NCBI RefSeq assembly: GCF_001571145.1
Contig: NZ_BCTF01000011.1
Coordinates: forward strand, 1 to 64,000
From: Hydrogenophaga flava NBRC 102514
GTDB lineage: Bacteria; Pseudomonadota; Gammaproteobacteria; Burkholderiales; Burkholderiaceae_C
Direction of reading: 5' to 3'
Length of the DNA: 64,000 nt
The translations under genes were made by a program, and so were the position numbers. Below the pieces are notes generated by a model. The model was given only the letters and a program-made list of their open reading frames with translations, did no database searches and was not told the DNA's origin. Below, one piece after another: positions 41,824-49,791 of the stretch. The stretch's first letter is position 1. Each line of letters starts with the position of its first letter.

Positions 41824-41851
41824 ACATGGGGGCGCCGCAGCGGAATTCAAG
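41824..41851 (-). promoter_or_regulatory. RpoH (sigma-32) heat-shock promoter of grpE-dnaK-dnaJ
   Basis: On the minus strand the -35 is CTTGAA (complement of 41846-41851) and the -10 is CCCCATGT (complement of 41824-41831), separated by 14 bases. Both match the sigma-32 consensus (CTTGAA, then CCCCATnT). The predicted start lies about 40 bases before the grpE ATG. Confidence 0.85.
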
Positions 41852-41910
41852 GGAGGCCTCGCGACCGGCCGCCGGGCGGTGGAAATCGGGCCTTTGTCAC
41901 GGGAACACCC

Positions 41911-41967
41911 ATGAAACGGGTCCGATTCGGCCCCGAGGGCCGCGAAAAACCCGGTCTGGTCGACGCC
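41911..41967 (+). pseudogene. Remnant of an FAH-family hydrolase gene (N-terminal piece)
   Basis: The first 19 codons, MKRVRFGPEGREKPGLVDA, match the N-terminus of fumarylacetoacetate-hydrolase-family enzymes, including the one at 18946-19800 (KLLRYGSPGQEKPGVLDA). After this the similarity stops: no RDLS, GLNYSDH or later core follows, and the frame runs into a copy of the intergenic repeat (42058-42078) and then antisense to the HxlR gene. It looks like the 5' end of a deleted gene. Chance resemblance over 19 residues cannot be excluded. Confidence 0.5.
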
Positions 41968-42057
41968 GTGCTGGGGCGTGATTCTATGCGCCCGAAGGTC
42001 GTGCCAACCCCTGAGTCGCTGCGTGTCGGCCCCTTTGACGGGGCCCCCGCCCGTGGT

Positions 42058-42078
42058 CTGGCAGAGCCAGTTCCGCGG
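42058..42078 (-). repeat. Intergenic repeat, short copy A
   Basis: These 21 bases are the exact reverse complement of 48930-48950 in copy B. They contain the small hairpin CTGGC-AGA-GCCAG followed by TTCCGCGG. Only the hairpin end of the repeat is present. It lies between the FAH-like remnant and the stop of the HxlR gene. Confidence 0.65.
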
Positions 42079-42090
42079 GGTGTGCGGGGC

Positions 42091-42441
42091 TCAGGGTGCG
42101 TGCGCGGCGGTGGGTGTGGCCACCGCAACCGCCATCGCTGCGCGCGCCTGCTGTTGCGCCCAGCGGCCGGCGAACTGCTGCACCTCGCCCATGCGCCGCG
42201 CCAGGTCGGCGCCCTGGTGGGTCAGGCGGTAGCCGTCGCCGGTGTGGTCCACCAGGCGGGCGGCGCGCAGTTCCTTGAGGCGGGTGTTGAGGGTGTTGGG
42301 CGTGACGCCACCGACGCTGTCCTGCAGCAGGCGGAAGGTCTGCGGGTGCCCGTCGCTCAGGGCCCAGATGACACGCATCGCATAGCGCGACTCAAGCAGG
42401 TCGAACAGCTGAATGATCGCCGCATGGTCTTTGGCACTCAT
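42091..42441 (-). CDS. HxlR-type winged-helix transcriptional regulator
   Basis: Regulator of 116 residues with the HxlR winged helix: AIIQLFDLLESRYAMRVIWAL, then TPNTLNTRLKELRAARLVDH with recognition helix, and the wing GDGYRLTHQGADL. It lacks the N-terminal CPV cysteine seen in redox-sensing HxlR proteins, so its signal is likely a small molecule. The ATG at 42441 has GGAGAC upstream. No target gene is adjacent in the divergent direction; the promoter has a repeated CGCTAGC that may be an autoregulatory site. Confidence 0.82.
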   Translation of the reverse strand: MSAKDHAAIIQLFDLLESRYAMRVIWALSDGHPQTFRLLQDSVGGVTPNTLNTRLKELRAARLVDHTGDGYRLTHQGADLARRMGEVQQFAGRWAQQQARAAMAVAVATPTAAHAP

Positions 42442-42484
42442 GGTTTGTCTCCTGGACCAGCCTTCTGTGTCGAGGCCTGAAACC

Positions 42485-42515
42485 ACTATACGGCGGGCGC
42501 TAGCAGTTCGCTAGC
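42485..42515 (-). promoter_or_regulatory. HxlR promoter with repeated CGCTAGC
   Basis: On the minus strand TATAGT (complement of 42485-42490) is a good -10, with TAGCGA (complement of 42508-42513) as a weak -35 at 17 bp. CGCTAGC occurs twice (42498-42504 and 42509-42515), exactly 11 bp apart, covering the -35 and spacer. One helical turn between self-complementary sites suits a dimeric winged-helix repressor. Confidence 0.5.
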
Positions 42516-42520
42516 TGGAA

Positions 42521-42546
42521 AGCGAGCGCCAGCGGGAAAGCTCGCT
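42521..42546 (-). terminator. Possible hairpin after the MarR gene
   Basis: AGCGAGC (42521-42527) and GCTCGCT (42540-42546) can pair around 12 bases, about 20 bases past the MarR stop on the minus strand. No T run follows, so termination would be weak. Confidence 0.35.
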
Positions 42547-42566
42547 CGGGATTTACCCGGATTGCG

Positions 42567-43097
42567 TCACTTGGAATAGACGCGCTGAAGCAGTTCCTTG
42601 AGCAGGTCCAGCTCCTGCTCCGAGAGGCGGCTGGCGACGTCTCTTTCGAGCTTCGTGGCCGTGGTCTGGGCGTCTTTCTGCAGCTTCCTGCCCGCAGGCG
42701 AGAGGTGCAGGCCCTGGGCGCGGCGGTCGGTCGGGTGCGGCCGGCGCTCGATCAGGCCGCGCTTGTCCAGGCTCTTGACCATGCCCACCAGGTTGGGCGG
42801 CAGGATGTCCAGCGCGGCGCAGACCTGGCGCGAGGTGATGCCAGGGTTGTGGGCGATGAGTGTCAGCACCGAGAAGTCCACCGGGCGCAGGCCATACGGC
42901 GCCATTCGCTGCAGGAACACGCCGATCACCGCCAGTGCGGCGCGCCGGGCGTTGTAGCCCAGCAGGGATTCGAGGTAGCTGGTGTCGATGCCGCTGTCGG
43001 TCTCAGCCGCCGGATCGGCCCTGGACGGCGCCGGGGCCGCGGTTTTCCGTGGGGTGCGCGGTCGGCGCAGGGCGTTGGCGACAGTCGTTTCGGGCAT
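42567..43097 (-). CDS. MarR family regulator, probable hydroxycinnamate-responsive repressor
   Basis: MarR-type winged-helix protein of 176 residues. After a 35-residue Ala/Pro/Arg-rich tail comes the dimerisation helix (NARRAALAVIGVFLQRM), the helix-turn-helix GITSRQVCAALDILPPNLVGMVKSLDKRGLI and the wing RRPHPTDRRAQGLHLS. Related repressors CouR and HcaR/FerR sense hydroxycinnamoyl-CoA esters. The ATG at 43097 has no clear Shine-Dalgarno; TATCCT a few bases upstream could serve as -10 for a leaderless transcript. It is the last gene of the leftward cluster, and an ideal MarR operator lies at 52508-52526. Confidence 0.82.
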   Translation of the reverse strand: MPETTVANALRRPRTPRKTAAPAPSRADPAAETDSGIDTSYLESLLGYNARRAALAVIGVFLQRMAPYGLRPVDFSVLTLIAHNPGITSRQVCAALDILPPNLVGMVKSLDKRGLIERRPHPTDRRAQGLHLSPAGRKLQKDAQTTATKLERDVASRLSEQELDLLKELLQRVYSK

Positions 43098-43141
43098 GGA
43101 TGCAGAGGATAACGGTATCGCCGACGTGGCCCAGCGGGCGA

Positions 43142-44851
43142 TCAGCCGGCCAGCGTGGCTTCCATCATGGCCGTGCGCATGGCGAACTCGGGCCAGACCC
43201 AGCGCCAGAAGCCGGTCTGCGCCGTTTGCCAACGTTCTGCATCGGCGCCGGGCGTGGCGCCAATGCGGGCCCAGGCCCAGGCCATGAGCAGCAGGGCCAC
43301 GGCGCGCAGGAAGTCGTCGGCCAGCCAGTGCGGCAGGTCGGCGGGCGCGTCCTTGGCGGTGGCGCGCGGCAGCAGGCGCTCGCGCAGGAAGCTGGCGAAG
43401 CCGTCGAGTTGTGTCTTCGCGCGCACCGCCTGTGCGCCGCCGCCGAGTTCGGCGGACAGTTCGCCCAGCAGGGTCAGCAGCGCCGCGCCGCCGTCCGGCA
43501 GGGTCTTGCGCAACAGCAGGTCGATGGCCTGGATCTCGTTGGTGCCCTCGTAGATCATGGCCACGCGGGAGTCGCGCACGATCTGCTCGATGCCCCATTC
43601 GCGCACGAAACCGTGGCCGCCAAAGACCTGCAGGCAGGCGCTGGCGCCGTGGAAGGCCTGGTCGGTCCAGGCGGCCTTGAGCACCGGCGTCACCAGCGTG
43701 CACCAGCGGCTGGCGAGGTCGCGGCGCGCGGTGTCGCCGTGGTGTTTGAGGATGTCGAGTTCCAGCGCGGTGCGGTAGGCGACCACGCGGCCGGCATCGA
43801 TCCAGGCGCGCTGCGCGTCGAGGATGCGGCGCATGGCGGGGTGCTGTTCGATCAGGTCGGCCTCGCCGGCTTTCGCCGAGCCACCGGGCGCGCGCATCTG
43901 GCGCCGCTCCTTCGAGTACGCGTCGGCTTTCTGCCAGGCGGCGTCGAGCAGGCCCACGCCCTGCAGGCCCACGTGCAGGCGCGCGGCGTTCATCATCACG
44001 AACATCGCGTTCAGGCCCTTGCCGGGCTCGCCGACGATCCAGCCCGGTGCCTCGTCGAAACGCATCACGCAGGTGGGGCTGCCGTGCAGGCCCATCTTCT
44101 CTTCGATGCGCTCGCAGATCACCGCGCTGCGCGTGCCGTCTTCATAGAACTTCGGCACCAGGAACAGCGACAGGCCTTTCGGGCCAGGCGGGCTGTCGGG
44201 CAGGCGGGCGAGCACCAGGTGCACGATGTTGTCGGTGAGGTCGTGTTCGCCGCCGGAGATGAAGATCTTGGTGCCGGACAGGGCGTAGCGACCGTCGGCC
44301 AGAGGGGCCGCCTTGGTGCGGCACAGGCCGAGGTCCGATCCCGCGTGCGGCTCGGTCAGGCACATGGTGGCCAGCCACTCGCCGGTGGCCACCTTCTCCA
44401 GGTAACGTGCCTTCAGCTCGGGCGAGGCGTGGTGCTTGATGCATTCGTAGGCGCCGTGCAGCAGGCCGGGTGCCATGGTCCAGCCGTGGTTGGCGGCGCT
44501 CAGGTTCTCGTACAGCATGGCCTCCAGCGCGGCCGGCAGGCCCTGGCCGCCGTCTTCGGTGGCGCAGGCCAGCGACGGCCAGCCCGCCTGCCAGAAGGCC
44601 TGGTAGGCGTCGCGGAAACCCGGCGGCATCGTCACCGATCCGGCTTTCCATTGCGCGCCCACCTCGTCGCCCTCGCGGTTCAGCGGGGCGATCACCTCGC
44701 CCACGAACTTGCCAGCTTCGTCGGTCACCTGCACCAGCAGATCGCCGTCGAAGTCGGCGTAGGCGGGCAGGGCGGCGAGCTGCTGCGGAGCCTGCAGCAC
44801 ATCGCACAGGATGAAGCGTTGTTCGGCGGGCTGGGGCTGGTAGGCATTCAT
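43142..44851 (-). CDS. Acyl-CoA dehydrogenase
   Basis: FAD-dependent acyl-CoA dehydrogenase of 569 residues, the long form with an extra C-terminal domain (about 450-569) as in DmdC-type enzymes. Motifs include MCLTEPHAGSDLG and GTKIFISGGEHDL for FAD and substrate, and IYEGTNEIQAIDLL with the catalytic glutamate region. In a hydroxycinnamate cluster it would desaturate phenylpropanoyl-CoA (such as dihydroferuloyl- or dihydrocoumaroyl-CoA) to the cinnamoyl-CoA, as HcaD does in Acinetobacter. That role is inferred from context. The next gene downstream is the MarR regulator. Confidence 0.87.
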   Translation of the reverse strand: MNAYQPQPAEQRFILCDVLQAPQQLAALPAYADFDGDLLVQVTDEAGKFVGEVIAPLNREGDEVGAQWKAGSVTMPPGFRDAYQAFWQAGWPSLACATEDGGQGLPAALEAMLYENLSAANHGWTMAPGLLHGAYECIKHHASPELKARYLEKVATGEWLATMCLTEPHAGSDLGLCRTKAAPLADGRYALSGTKIFISGGEHDLTDNIVHLVLARLPDSPPGPKGLSLFLVPKFYEDGTRSAVICERIEEKMGLHGSPTCVMRFDEAPGWIVGEPGKGLNAMFVMMNAARLHVGLQGVGLLDAAWQKADAYSKERRQMRAPGGSAKAGEADLIEQHPAMRRILDAQRAWIDAGRVVAYRTALELDILKHHGDTARRDLASRWCTLVTPVLKAAWTDQAFHGASACLQVFGGHGFVREWGIEQIVRDSRVAMIYEGTNEIQAIDLLLRKTLPDGGAALLTLLGELSAELGGGAQAVRAKTQLDGFASFLRERLLPRATAKDAPADLPHWLADDFLRAVALLLMAWAWARIGATPGADAERWQTAQTGFWRWVWPEFAMRTAMMEATLAG

Positions 44852-44885
44852 GGGGCGGTCGGGGCGATGCGTTGCAATGGGGGAT

Positions 44886-45569
44886 TCAGCGGGCGCGGGT
44901 TTCCTGCTGGGTCTTGTCGGGCGAACCTTCCAGCCCGGCCAGCAGCGCTTTGTTGCTGCCGGGAATGACCATCTGGAACTTGTTGTCGACCACGGTGTAG
45001 TCGTAGTAGCCCATGCGCGCGATGGGCTGGATCTTGAGCACGTCGATCAGGCCGTTGCCGTCGATGTAGTCGTCGTCGATGTGGATGCCGACCACGCGGC
45101 CGAACACCACGTCCACCGTGCCCATGGGCGGGCGGCCCGGGAAGCGCACGGTGTTCAGGTACTCGCACTCGAACTGGATCGGCGAGCCCTTGACGCGCTT
45201 GGGCTTCACGAGGCGGCTGTCCAGCTTCTCCAGCCCGGCGCGCTCGAACTCGTCGACGCCGGCCGGCAGCTCTTCGGCGCTGACGTTGACCGCCTCGCGC
45301 AGCGCATACGTCGCCATGTTCCAGACGAACTGGCCCATCTGTTCGGCGTTGCGCACCGAGTCCTTGCGCTCGCCTTGCGTGCTCTGGTTGGCGCTGAACA
45401 TGACGATGGGCGGGTCGAAGGTCACGTTCTGGAACTGGCTGTAGGGTGCGAGGTTGTCGCGGCCCTGCGCGTCCACCGTGGAGATCCAGCCGATGGGGCG
45501 AGGGATCACGCAGGACTTGAACGGGTCGTGCGGCAGGCCGTGGGGGGTCTTGCCCGGCTCGTAGTACAT
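44886..45569 (-). CDS. Flavin reductase family protein (FMN-binding split barrel)
   Basis: Protein of 227 residues with the flavin-reductase-like split barrel. Features are FKSCVIPRPIGWISTVDAQGRDNLAPYSQFQNVTFDPP, then SANQSTQGERKDSVRNAEQMGQFVWNMAT, typical of the DIM6/NTAB group. It may supply reduced flavin to an oxygenase, or bind a substrate directly; no monooxygenase gene is adjacent. It lies between the esterase and acyl-CoA dehydrogenase genes in the leftward operon. The open frame upstream of 45569 is antisense noise. Confidence 0.85.
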   Translation of the reverse strand: MYYEPGKTPHGLPHDPFKSCVIPRPIGWISTVDAQGRDNLAPYSQFQNVTFDPPIVMFSANQSTQGERKDSVRNAEQMGQFVWNMATYALREAVNVSAEELPAGVDEFERAGLEKLDSRLVKPKRVKGSPIQFECEYLNTVRFPGRPPMGTVDVVFGRVVGIHIDDDYIDGNGLIDVLKIQPIARMGYYDYTVVDNKFQMVIPGSNKALLAGLEGSPDKTQQETRAR

Positions 45570-45601
45570 GGCGGAACTCCGTTCGGTGGACGCGCGGGGA
45601 A

Positions 45602-47380
45602 TCAGCGGCAGGCGAAACTGGACGCGTCTTCCATCGGCCCGGACCCCTTGTAGGTCGCGACCGTGGGGTAGGCGCACAGCGGGCGGCTGCGGTTGGGCGC
45701 CCAGCTGGCCGGCACCTCGCTGTTGGCGCCGCCGGCGTTGCCCACGCCGCGCGCGGTGGCCAGCACGGCCTGCGGCGCCTGGCCCTGCTCGACCCACTTG
45801 ACCAGCGGCGAGAGCAGGTCGAACTGGTCGGTGGACGGGCCGCCGCTGCAGTGCGCCATGCCCGGCACCGGGAAGAAGCGCGCGAAGCTGTCGGCCTTGC
45901 CGCCCAGCGCCTGGTCCAGGCGCAGCAGCCACTGGCGCGTGTCCTCGGCGGAGAAGATCGCGTCGGCCACGCCGTGGTAGACGATCATCTTTGCGCCGCG
46001 GCCCTTGAGCTTGGCCAGGTTCACCGGGTTCTCGTGGCCGGGCGGCGTCATCAGCGACATTCCGGATTCGCGGTAGACCTCGTTGGTGGCGCTGAACATC
46101 GGCAGGCGCGCGTTGATGTCGACCTTGAGCGGGTCGAACATGCCCGGCGGCACGCTGAACACGGTGCCGACCGACAGCGGATCGAGCGCGACCGAGTTGG
46201 CGAACTTCCAGGTGGCCCAGTTGTCACCGGCCAGGCCCGGATCGAACGGGAAAGCCGAGTAGATCGCCTGGCCCGAGCTGGTGCGGCCACCGGCGAACAC
46301 ACGGGCGACCACGTCCTTCTGCGCCGCGCTCAGGCACTGGCCGTTGCGCTCGCCGGAGCAGGTGGGCACGTCGGTCTTGAGGTTGAACGCCGCCTGGCAG
46401 GCCTGCATGGACTGCACCATGCCGTCCTTCGCGCCGTCCAGCGCGTCGCACTTGGCCAGGATGGCGTCGGCCACCAGTTGGCGCTCGGCCTTGGTGAAGG
46501 CGCCGCTCAGGTCCGGGATCTTGGCGGTGGGCACCAGCGGGTGCTGGGTGGTGGCGCCGGCCACGGCCAGCGGCGCCCACTGCTGCGCCCCCCAGAGCTG
46601 GGCCAGCGCGGCGTTGGGCAGGCGGTAGCCGGGTGCGCCGACCAGGTAGCCGTCGTAGGCCTGGCCGCGCGCAGCCTCGACCAGTGCGTGGCGGCCGCCG
46701 TTGGAGCAGCCACCCAGATAGGAGCGGTCCGGCCCCTTGCCGTAGGCGGTGGCGATCAGCGCCTTGGCCATGGGCGTGAGCTTGGCCACCGCCTGGTAGC
46801 CGTAGTCCAGCCGCGACTGGGGCTCCAGACCGAAGTAGGGCGTCTGCGGGCCCGAGTGACCGGCGTCGGAGCTGATCACGGCGAAGCCCTGCATCAGCGC
46901 ACCGGTCAGCGGACCGCCGCCCAGCGCGCCTTCGGCCGGACGCACGTTGCCGTCCAGTCCACCGTTGCCCTGGTAGTAGAAGCGGCCGTTCCAGGCCTTG
47001 GGCAGGCGCATCTCGAAGCCGATGGCGTAGTCGCGCCCGTCGCTGCCCTTGCGCTTGTGCATGGACCCCTTGACCAGGCAGTGCTCGGCCACCGGGTTGC
47101 CACCCGTGGGCTGCGCCGGTGCGGCACCCTGCGGCAGCGGGCGAGAGTGCTCGTGCCCGCCGAGCCGCAACGTTCCCGCGGCCACCACGGTCGCCGAGTC
47201 GATGGCGGTCTGGTCGTGCCGGAAGCTGGCCGCCAGGGTTTCACATTGCTGCAGGGCAGCGCCTTTGGCGATGGTGGATGCGCCGCCAGCGGGCGCCGGG
47301 CCCATCTGGGAGCAGGCGCTCAGGGCCAGGGCCGGCAAGGCGACCAGGGCCAGGCGTGCGGATGCGTTCGGATGCTTCAT
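45602..47380 (-). CDS. Tannase/feruloyl esterase family lipoprotein
   Basis: Secreted esterase of 592 residues in the tannase/feruloyl-esterase family. The signal sequence ends in ALSAC, a lipobox with Cys23, so the enzyme is probably anchored to the outer membrane. The family's CS-D-HC signature is visible: GGCSNGG (C225 next to the nucleophile S226) and PGMAHCSGG near the end, where the two cysteines form the disulfide joining Ser and His. It likely hydrolyses feruloyl or other hydroxycinnamoyl esters, such as chlorogenate-type compounds, to free acids for the CoA ligase at 49792. The start at 47380 is fixed by the signal peptide. Confidence 0.87.
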   Translation of the reverse strand: MKHPNASARLALVALPALALSACSQMGPAPAGGASTIAKGAALQQCETLAASFRHDQTAIDSATVVAAGTLRLGGHEHSRPLPQGAAPAQPTGGNPVAEHCLVKGSMHKRKGSDGRDYAIGFEMRLPKAWNGRFYYQGNGGLDGNVRPAEGALGGGPLTGALMQGFAVISSDAGHSGPQTPYFGLEPQSRLDYGYQAVAKLTPMAKALIATAYGKGPDRSYLGGCSNGGRHALVEAARGQAYDGYLVGAPGYRLPNAALAQLWGAQQWAPLAVAGATTQHPLVPTAKIPDLSGAFTKAERQLVADAILAKCDALDGAKDGMVQSMQACQAAFNLKTDVPTCSGERNGQCLSAAQKDVVARVFAGGRTSSGQAIYSAFPFDPGLAGDNWATWKFANSVALDPLSVGTVFSVPPGMFDPLKVDINARLPMFSATNEVYRESGMSLMTPPGHENPVNLAKLKGRGAKMIVYHGVADAIFSAEDTRQWLLRLDQALGGKADSFARFFPVPGMAHCSGGPSTDQFDLLSPLVKWVEQGQAPQAVLATARGVGNAGGANSEVPASWAPNRSRPLCAYPTVATYKGSGPMEDASSFACR

Positions 47381-47421
47381 GGGGATGCCTCGTGCAAGGG
47401 GTTGGGCGTGCGATGCTGCGA

Positions 47422-48417
47422 TCAGGACTCGGCGGTGAAACCGATCTTCTTGACCAGCGGGCCCCAGAAGTCGAAGTAGTGCTTCATGCTCTTGGCCATC
47501 TCCTGAGGCGTGCCACCGACCGGCACCATGGCCGAGAGGGCCAGGCTGTCGATGACGGTCTTTTCCTTGAGCGCGGCGTTGATGGCCTGGTTGGCGTTGG
47601 TGATCACCTGGGTCGGTGTCTTGGCCGGCGCGTAGAAGCCGAACCACTCCTCGACCACCAGATCGGGGAAGCCCTGTTCGGCGAAGGTGGGCACTTCGGG
47701 CACGAAGGTGGAGCGCTGCTTGCCGGAGGTGGCGATGATGCGCAGCTTGCCCGCCTTGTGGTTGGGCAGGAAGTCGCCATGCGGCGTGAACATCGATGCG
47801 AGCGCACCACCGATCACGTCGGTGATGCCCGGGATGGAGCCGCGGTAGGGCACGTGTTTGAGTTCGACGCCGGCCTCGATGCCCAGCAGGGCGCCCAGGA
47901 AGTGCGGCGTGGAACCGGCGGCGGGCGAACCGTAGTTGGCCAGGTTGGGGTTGGCCTTGCACCAGGCCAGGTAGTCTTTCACCGTCTTCACCGAGGCCGG
48001 CACCATGGGGCCGACGGCCAGGCCGTGCGCCAGCATCGAGGCCATCGCCACCGGCGCCAGGTCCTTGAACGGGTCGTAGCTCAGTTGCTTGTAGATGTGC
48101 GGGTAGATCGACATCATCGAATACGGGGTCAGCAGCAGTGTGGACCCGTCGGGCGCGGCGTTCTTCACGGTCTCGACGGCGATGCGGCCGGCCGCGCCGG
48201 TCTTGTTCTCCACCACGGCGGCGTTCTTCGTGTAGGCGGTGCCGCCCAGCTTGTCTCCGATGCGACGGCTGGTCACGTCGGCGCTGCCGCCGGCGGGAAA
48301 GCCGTTGACGATCTTGACCTGTTCCAGCCCCTGGGCGTGGGCGCTCTGCAGGCCCAGGCTGGCCAGCAGGGTGGAGGCGGCGGACGCCTGGATGAACTGA
48401 CGGCGGGCAATGCTCAT
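47422..48417 (-). CDS. Bug-family (TctC-like) tripartite tricarboxylate receptor
   Basis: Periplasmic receptor of 331 residues in the Bug family. The N-terminus MSIARRQFIQASAASTLLASL has a twin-arginine-like signal with cleavage near SAHAQ. Family stretches are IVNGFPAGGSADVTSRRI, NKTGAAGRIAVETV and GSPAAGSTPHFLGALLG. No TctA/TctB membrane genes are in the window, so it must share them with another locus or act as a sensor. Its position between the esterase and thioesterase genes suggests an aromatic acid ligand. Confidence 0.87.
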   Translation of the reverse strand: MSIARRQFIQASAASTLLASLGLQSAHAQGLEQVKIVNGFPAGGSADVTSRRIGDKLGGTAYTKNAAVVENKTGAAGRIAVETVKNAAPDGSTLLLTPYSMMSIYPHIYKQLSYDPFKDLAPVAMASMLAHGLAVGPMVPASVKTVKDYLAWCKANPNLANYGSPAAGSTPHFLGALLGIEAGVELKHVPYRGSIPGITDVIGGALASMFTPHGDFLPNHKAGKLRIIATSGKQRSTFVPEVPTFAEQGFPDLVVEEWFGFYAPAKTPTQVITNANQAINAALKEKTVIDSLALSAMVPVGGTPQEMAKSMKHYFDFWGPLVKKIGFTAES

Positions 48418-48475
48418 GGTGTTGTCTCCGGTGGTGGTGGTTGAAAAAGCGGACCCTTCTGCGAGGGCTTCGGAA

Positions 48476-48895
48476 TCAGGTGCACAGCGCCCGGATGTCG
48501 GGCGGTATCGGGACGGCCTTGATGCGGTCCGGGTTGGCCGGGTCGCGCATGCAGAAGGCACGGGTCTCTTCGCCTTCGCACAGCAGGTCGTCGCCGCGCT
48601 TGACGATGTGTTTGTGGATCAGCACCTTCTCGCGCCACTCGGTGACGCTGGTGTGGATCTGCAGGCGTTCGCCGTAGGTGGCGGGCTTGAAGAACTTCGT
48701 GTGGATCTCCAGCAGGGGCGTGCCGATGATCCCGGTCGTCTTCTGCAGCTCGCGCCAGGGCGGCACGCCGCACTTCACGAAGAAGTTCAGCGACGAGGCG
48801 TCCATCCACTTGCTGAAGTTCGGAAAGAACACGATGCCGGCGGGATCGCAGTCGCCGAACATCACTTCAACTTCATACACAACGGTTTTGGACAT
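48476..48895 (-). CDS. Acyl-CoA thioesterase, 4-hydroxybenzoyl-CoA thioesterase-like
   Basis: Hot-dog-fold thioesterase of 139 residues. The catalytic segment YEVEVMFGDCDPAGIVFFPNF, with Asp in place, matches the 4-hydroxybenzoyl-CoA thioesterase family. It could release free aromatic acid from CoA esters or relieve CoA trapping in the hydroxycinnamate pathway. It is in the leftward operon, between the Bug receptor gene and a copy of the intergenic repeat. Confidence 0.87.
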   Translation of the reverse strand: MSKTVVYEVEVMFGDCDPAGIVFFPNFSKWMDASSLNFFVKCGVPPWRELQKTTGIIGTPLLEIHTKFFKPATYGERLQIHTSVTEWREKVLIHKHIVKRGDDLLCEGEETRAFCMRDPANPDRIKAVPIPPDIRALCT

Positions 48896-48920
48896 AGACG
48901 TTTGAGAGAGAAGTGTCTGA

Positions 48921-49000
48921 CCCAGGGCGCCGCGGAACTGGCTCTGCCAGGCCGCCAGCGCCGCCCCCTGGGGGGTGACGCCGCAGGCGGCGCAGGGGGG
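48921..49000 (+). repeat. Intergenic palindromic repeat, copy B
   Basis: The unit holds three dyads: the hairpin CTGGC-TCT-GCCAG (48938-48950), CCCCCTGGGGGG and GCCGCAGGCGGC. The 34 bases 48960-48993 are identical to the complement of 59559-59592 in copy C. It fills the spacer between the thioesterase and SDR genes, ending two bases before the SDR stop. No open reading frame or transposase is associated. Confidence 0.85.
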
Positions 49001-49002
49001 AC

Positions 49003-49767
49003 TTATCTCAGCGCCATGCGCAGGGCGCCGTCCAGACGGATGACCTCGCCATTGAGGTGGCCGTTGCTCACGATGTGCGCGGCCAACTCGGCGAACTCCT
49101 CGGGCTTGCCCAGGCGGTTGGGGAAGGGAATGCTCTTGGCCAGCGACTCCTGCACCGGCTCAGGCAGTTCCTTCATCAGCGGCGTGGCGAACAGGCCGGG
49201 GGCGATGGTGCAGACGCGGATGCCGTGCTGCGCCAGGTCGCGCGCCATGGGCAGCGTCATGCCGACCACGCCGGCCTTGGACGCGCTGTAGGCCTGCTGG
49301 CCCACCTGGCCGTCGAAGGCCGCCACGCTGGCGGTGAACACCATCACGCCGCGCTCGCCGTCTTCCATCGGGTCGAGCTTGGCGCAGGCCGCTGCGAACA
49401 GGCGGGCCGCGTTGTAGGTGCCGATGAGGTTGACGTTGATGACGCGGGCGAAGTCGGCCAGCGGCGCGGCGTTGCCGTCCTTGCCGACCACGCGCTTGGC
49501 AGAGCCGATGCCGGCGATCTGCATCAGGATGCGCGCCGGGCCGTGGGCCGCGGCGGCGGCCTCGATGGCGGCCTGCATGCTGGCCTCATCGGAGACGTTG
49601 CACTGCACCGCCACACCGCCGATGTCGGCCGCCACGCGCTGCGCGTTCTCCAGGTTCAGGTCGAGCACCGCGACCTTGGCGCCCAGGCGGGCGAGTTCGC
49701 GGGCCGTGGCCTCACCGAGGCCGGAGCCACCACCGGTGACGAGGGCGGCGTGTCCTTGGATGTTCAT
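49003..49767 (-). CDS. SDR 3-hydroxyacyl-CoA dehydrogenase (HSD10/CouN-like)
   Basis: Short-chain dehydrogenase of 254 residues resembling type-2 3-hydroxyacyl-CoA dehydrogenases (HSD17B10). Motifs are TGGGSGLG (11-18), the acidic VLDLNLENAQRV that selects NAD, and the catalytic Ser and YSASK. Typical late stretches are RVCTIAPGLFATPLM and PFPNRLGKPEEFAEL. In the cou-type route it would oxidise 3-hydroxy-3-arylpropanoyl-CoA to the 3-keto ester. It lies between the CoA ligase gene and repeat B in the leftward operon. Confidence 0.87.
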   Translation of the reverse strand: MNIQGHAALVTGGGSGLGEATARELARLGAKVAVLDLNLENAQRVAADIGGVAVQCNVSDEASMQAAIEAAAAAHGPARILMQIAGIGSAKRVVGKDGNAAPLADFARVINVNLIGTYNAARLFAAACAKLDPMEDGERGVMVFTASVAAFDGQVGQQAYSASKAGVVGMTLPMARDLAQHGIRVCTIAPGLFATPLMKELPEPVQESLAKSIPFPNRLGKPEEFAELAAHIVSNGHLNGEVIRLDGALRMALR

Positions 49768-49791
49768 GTGTCGCTCCTGAAGGAAGTGGAT

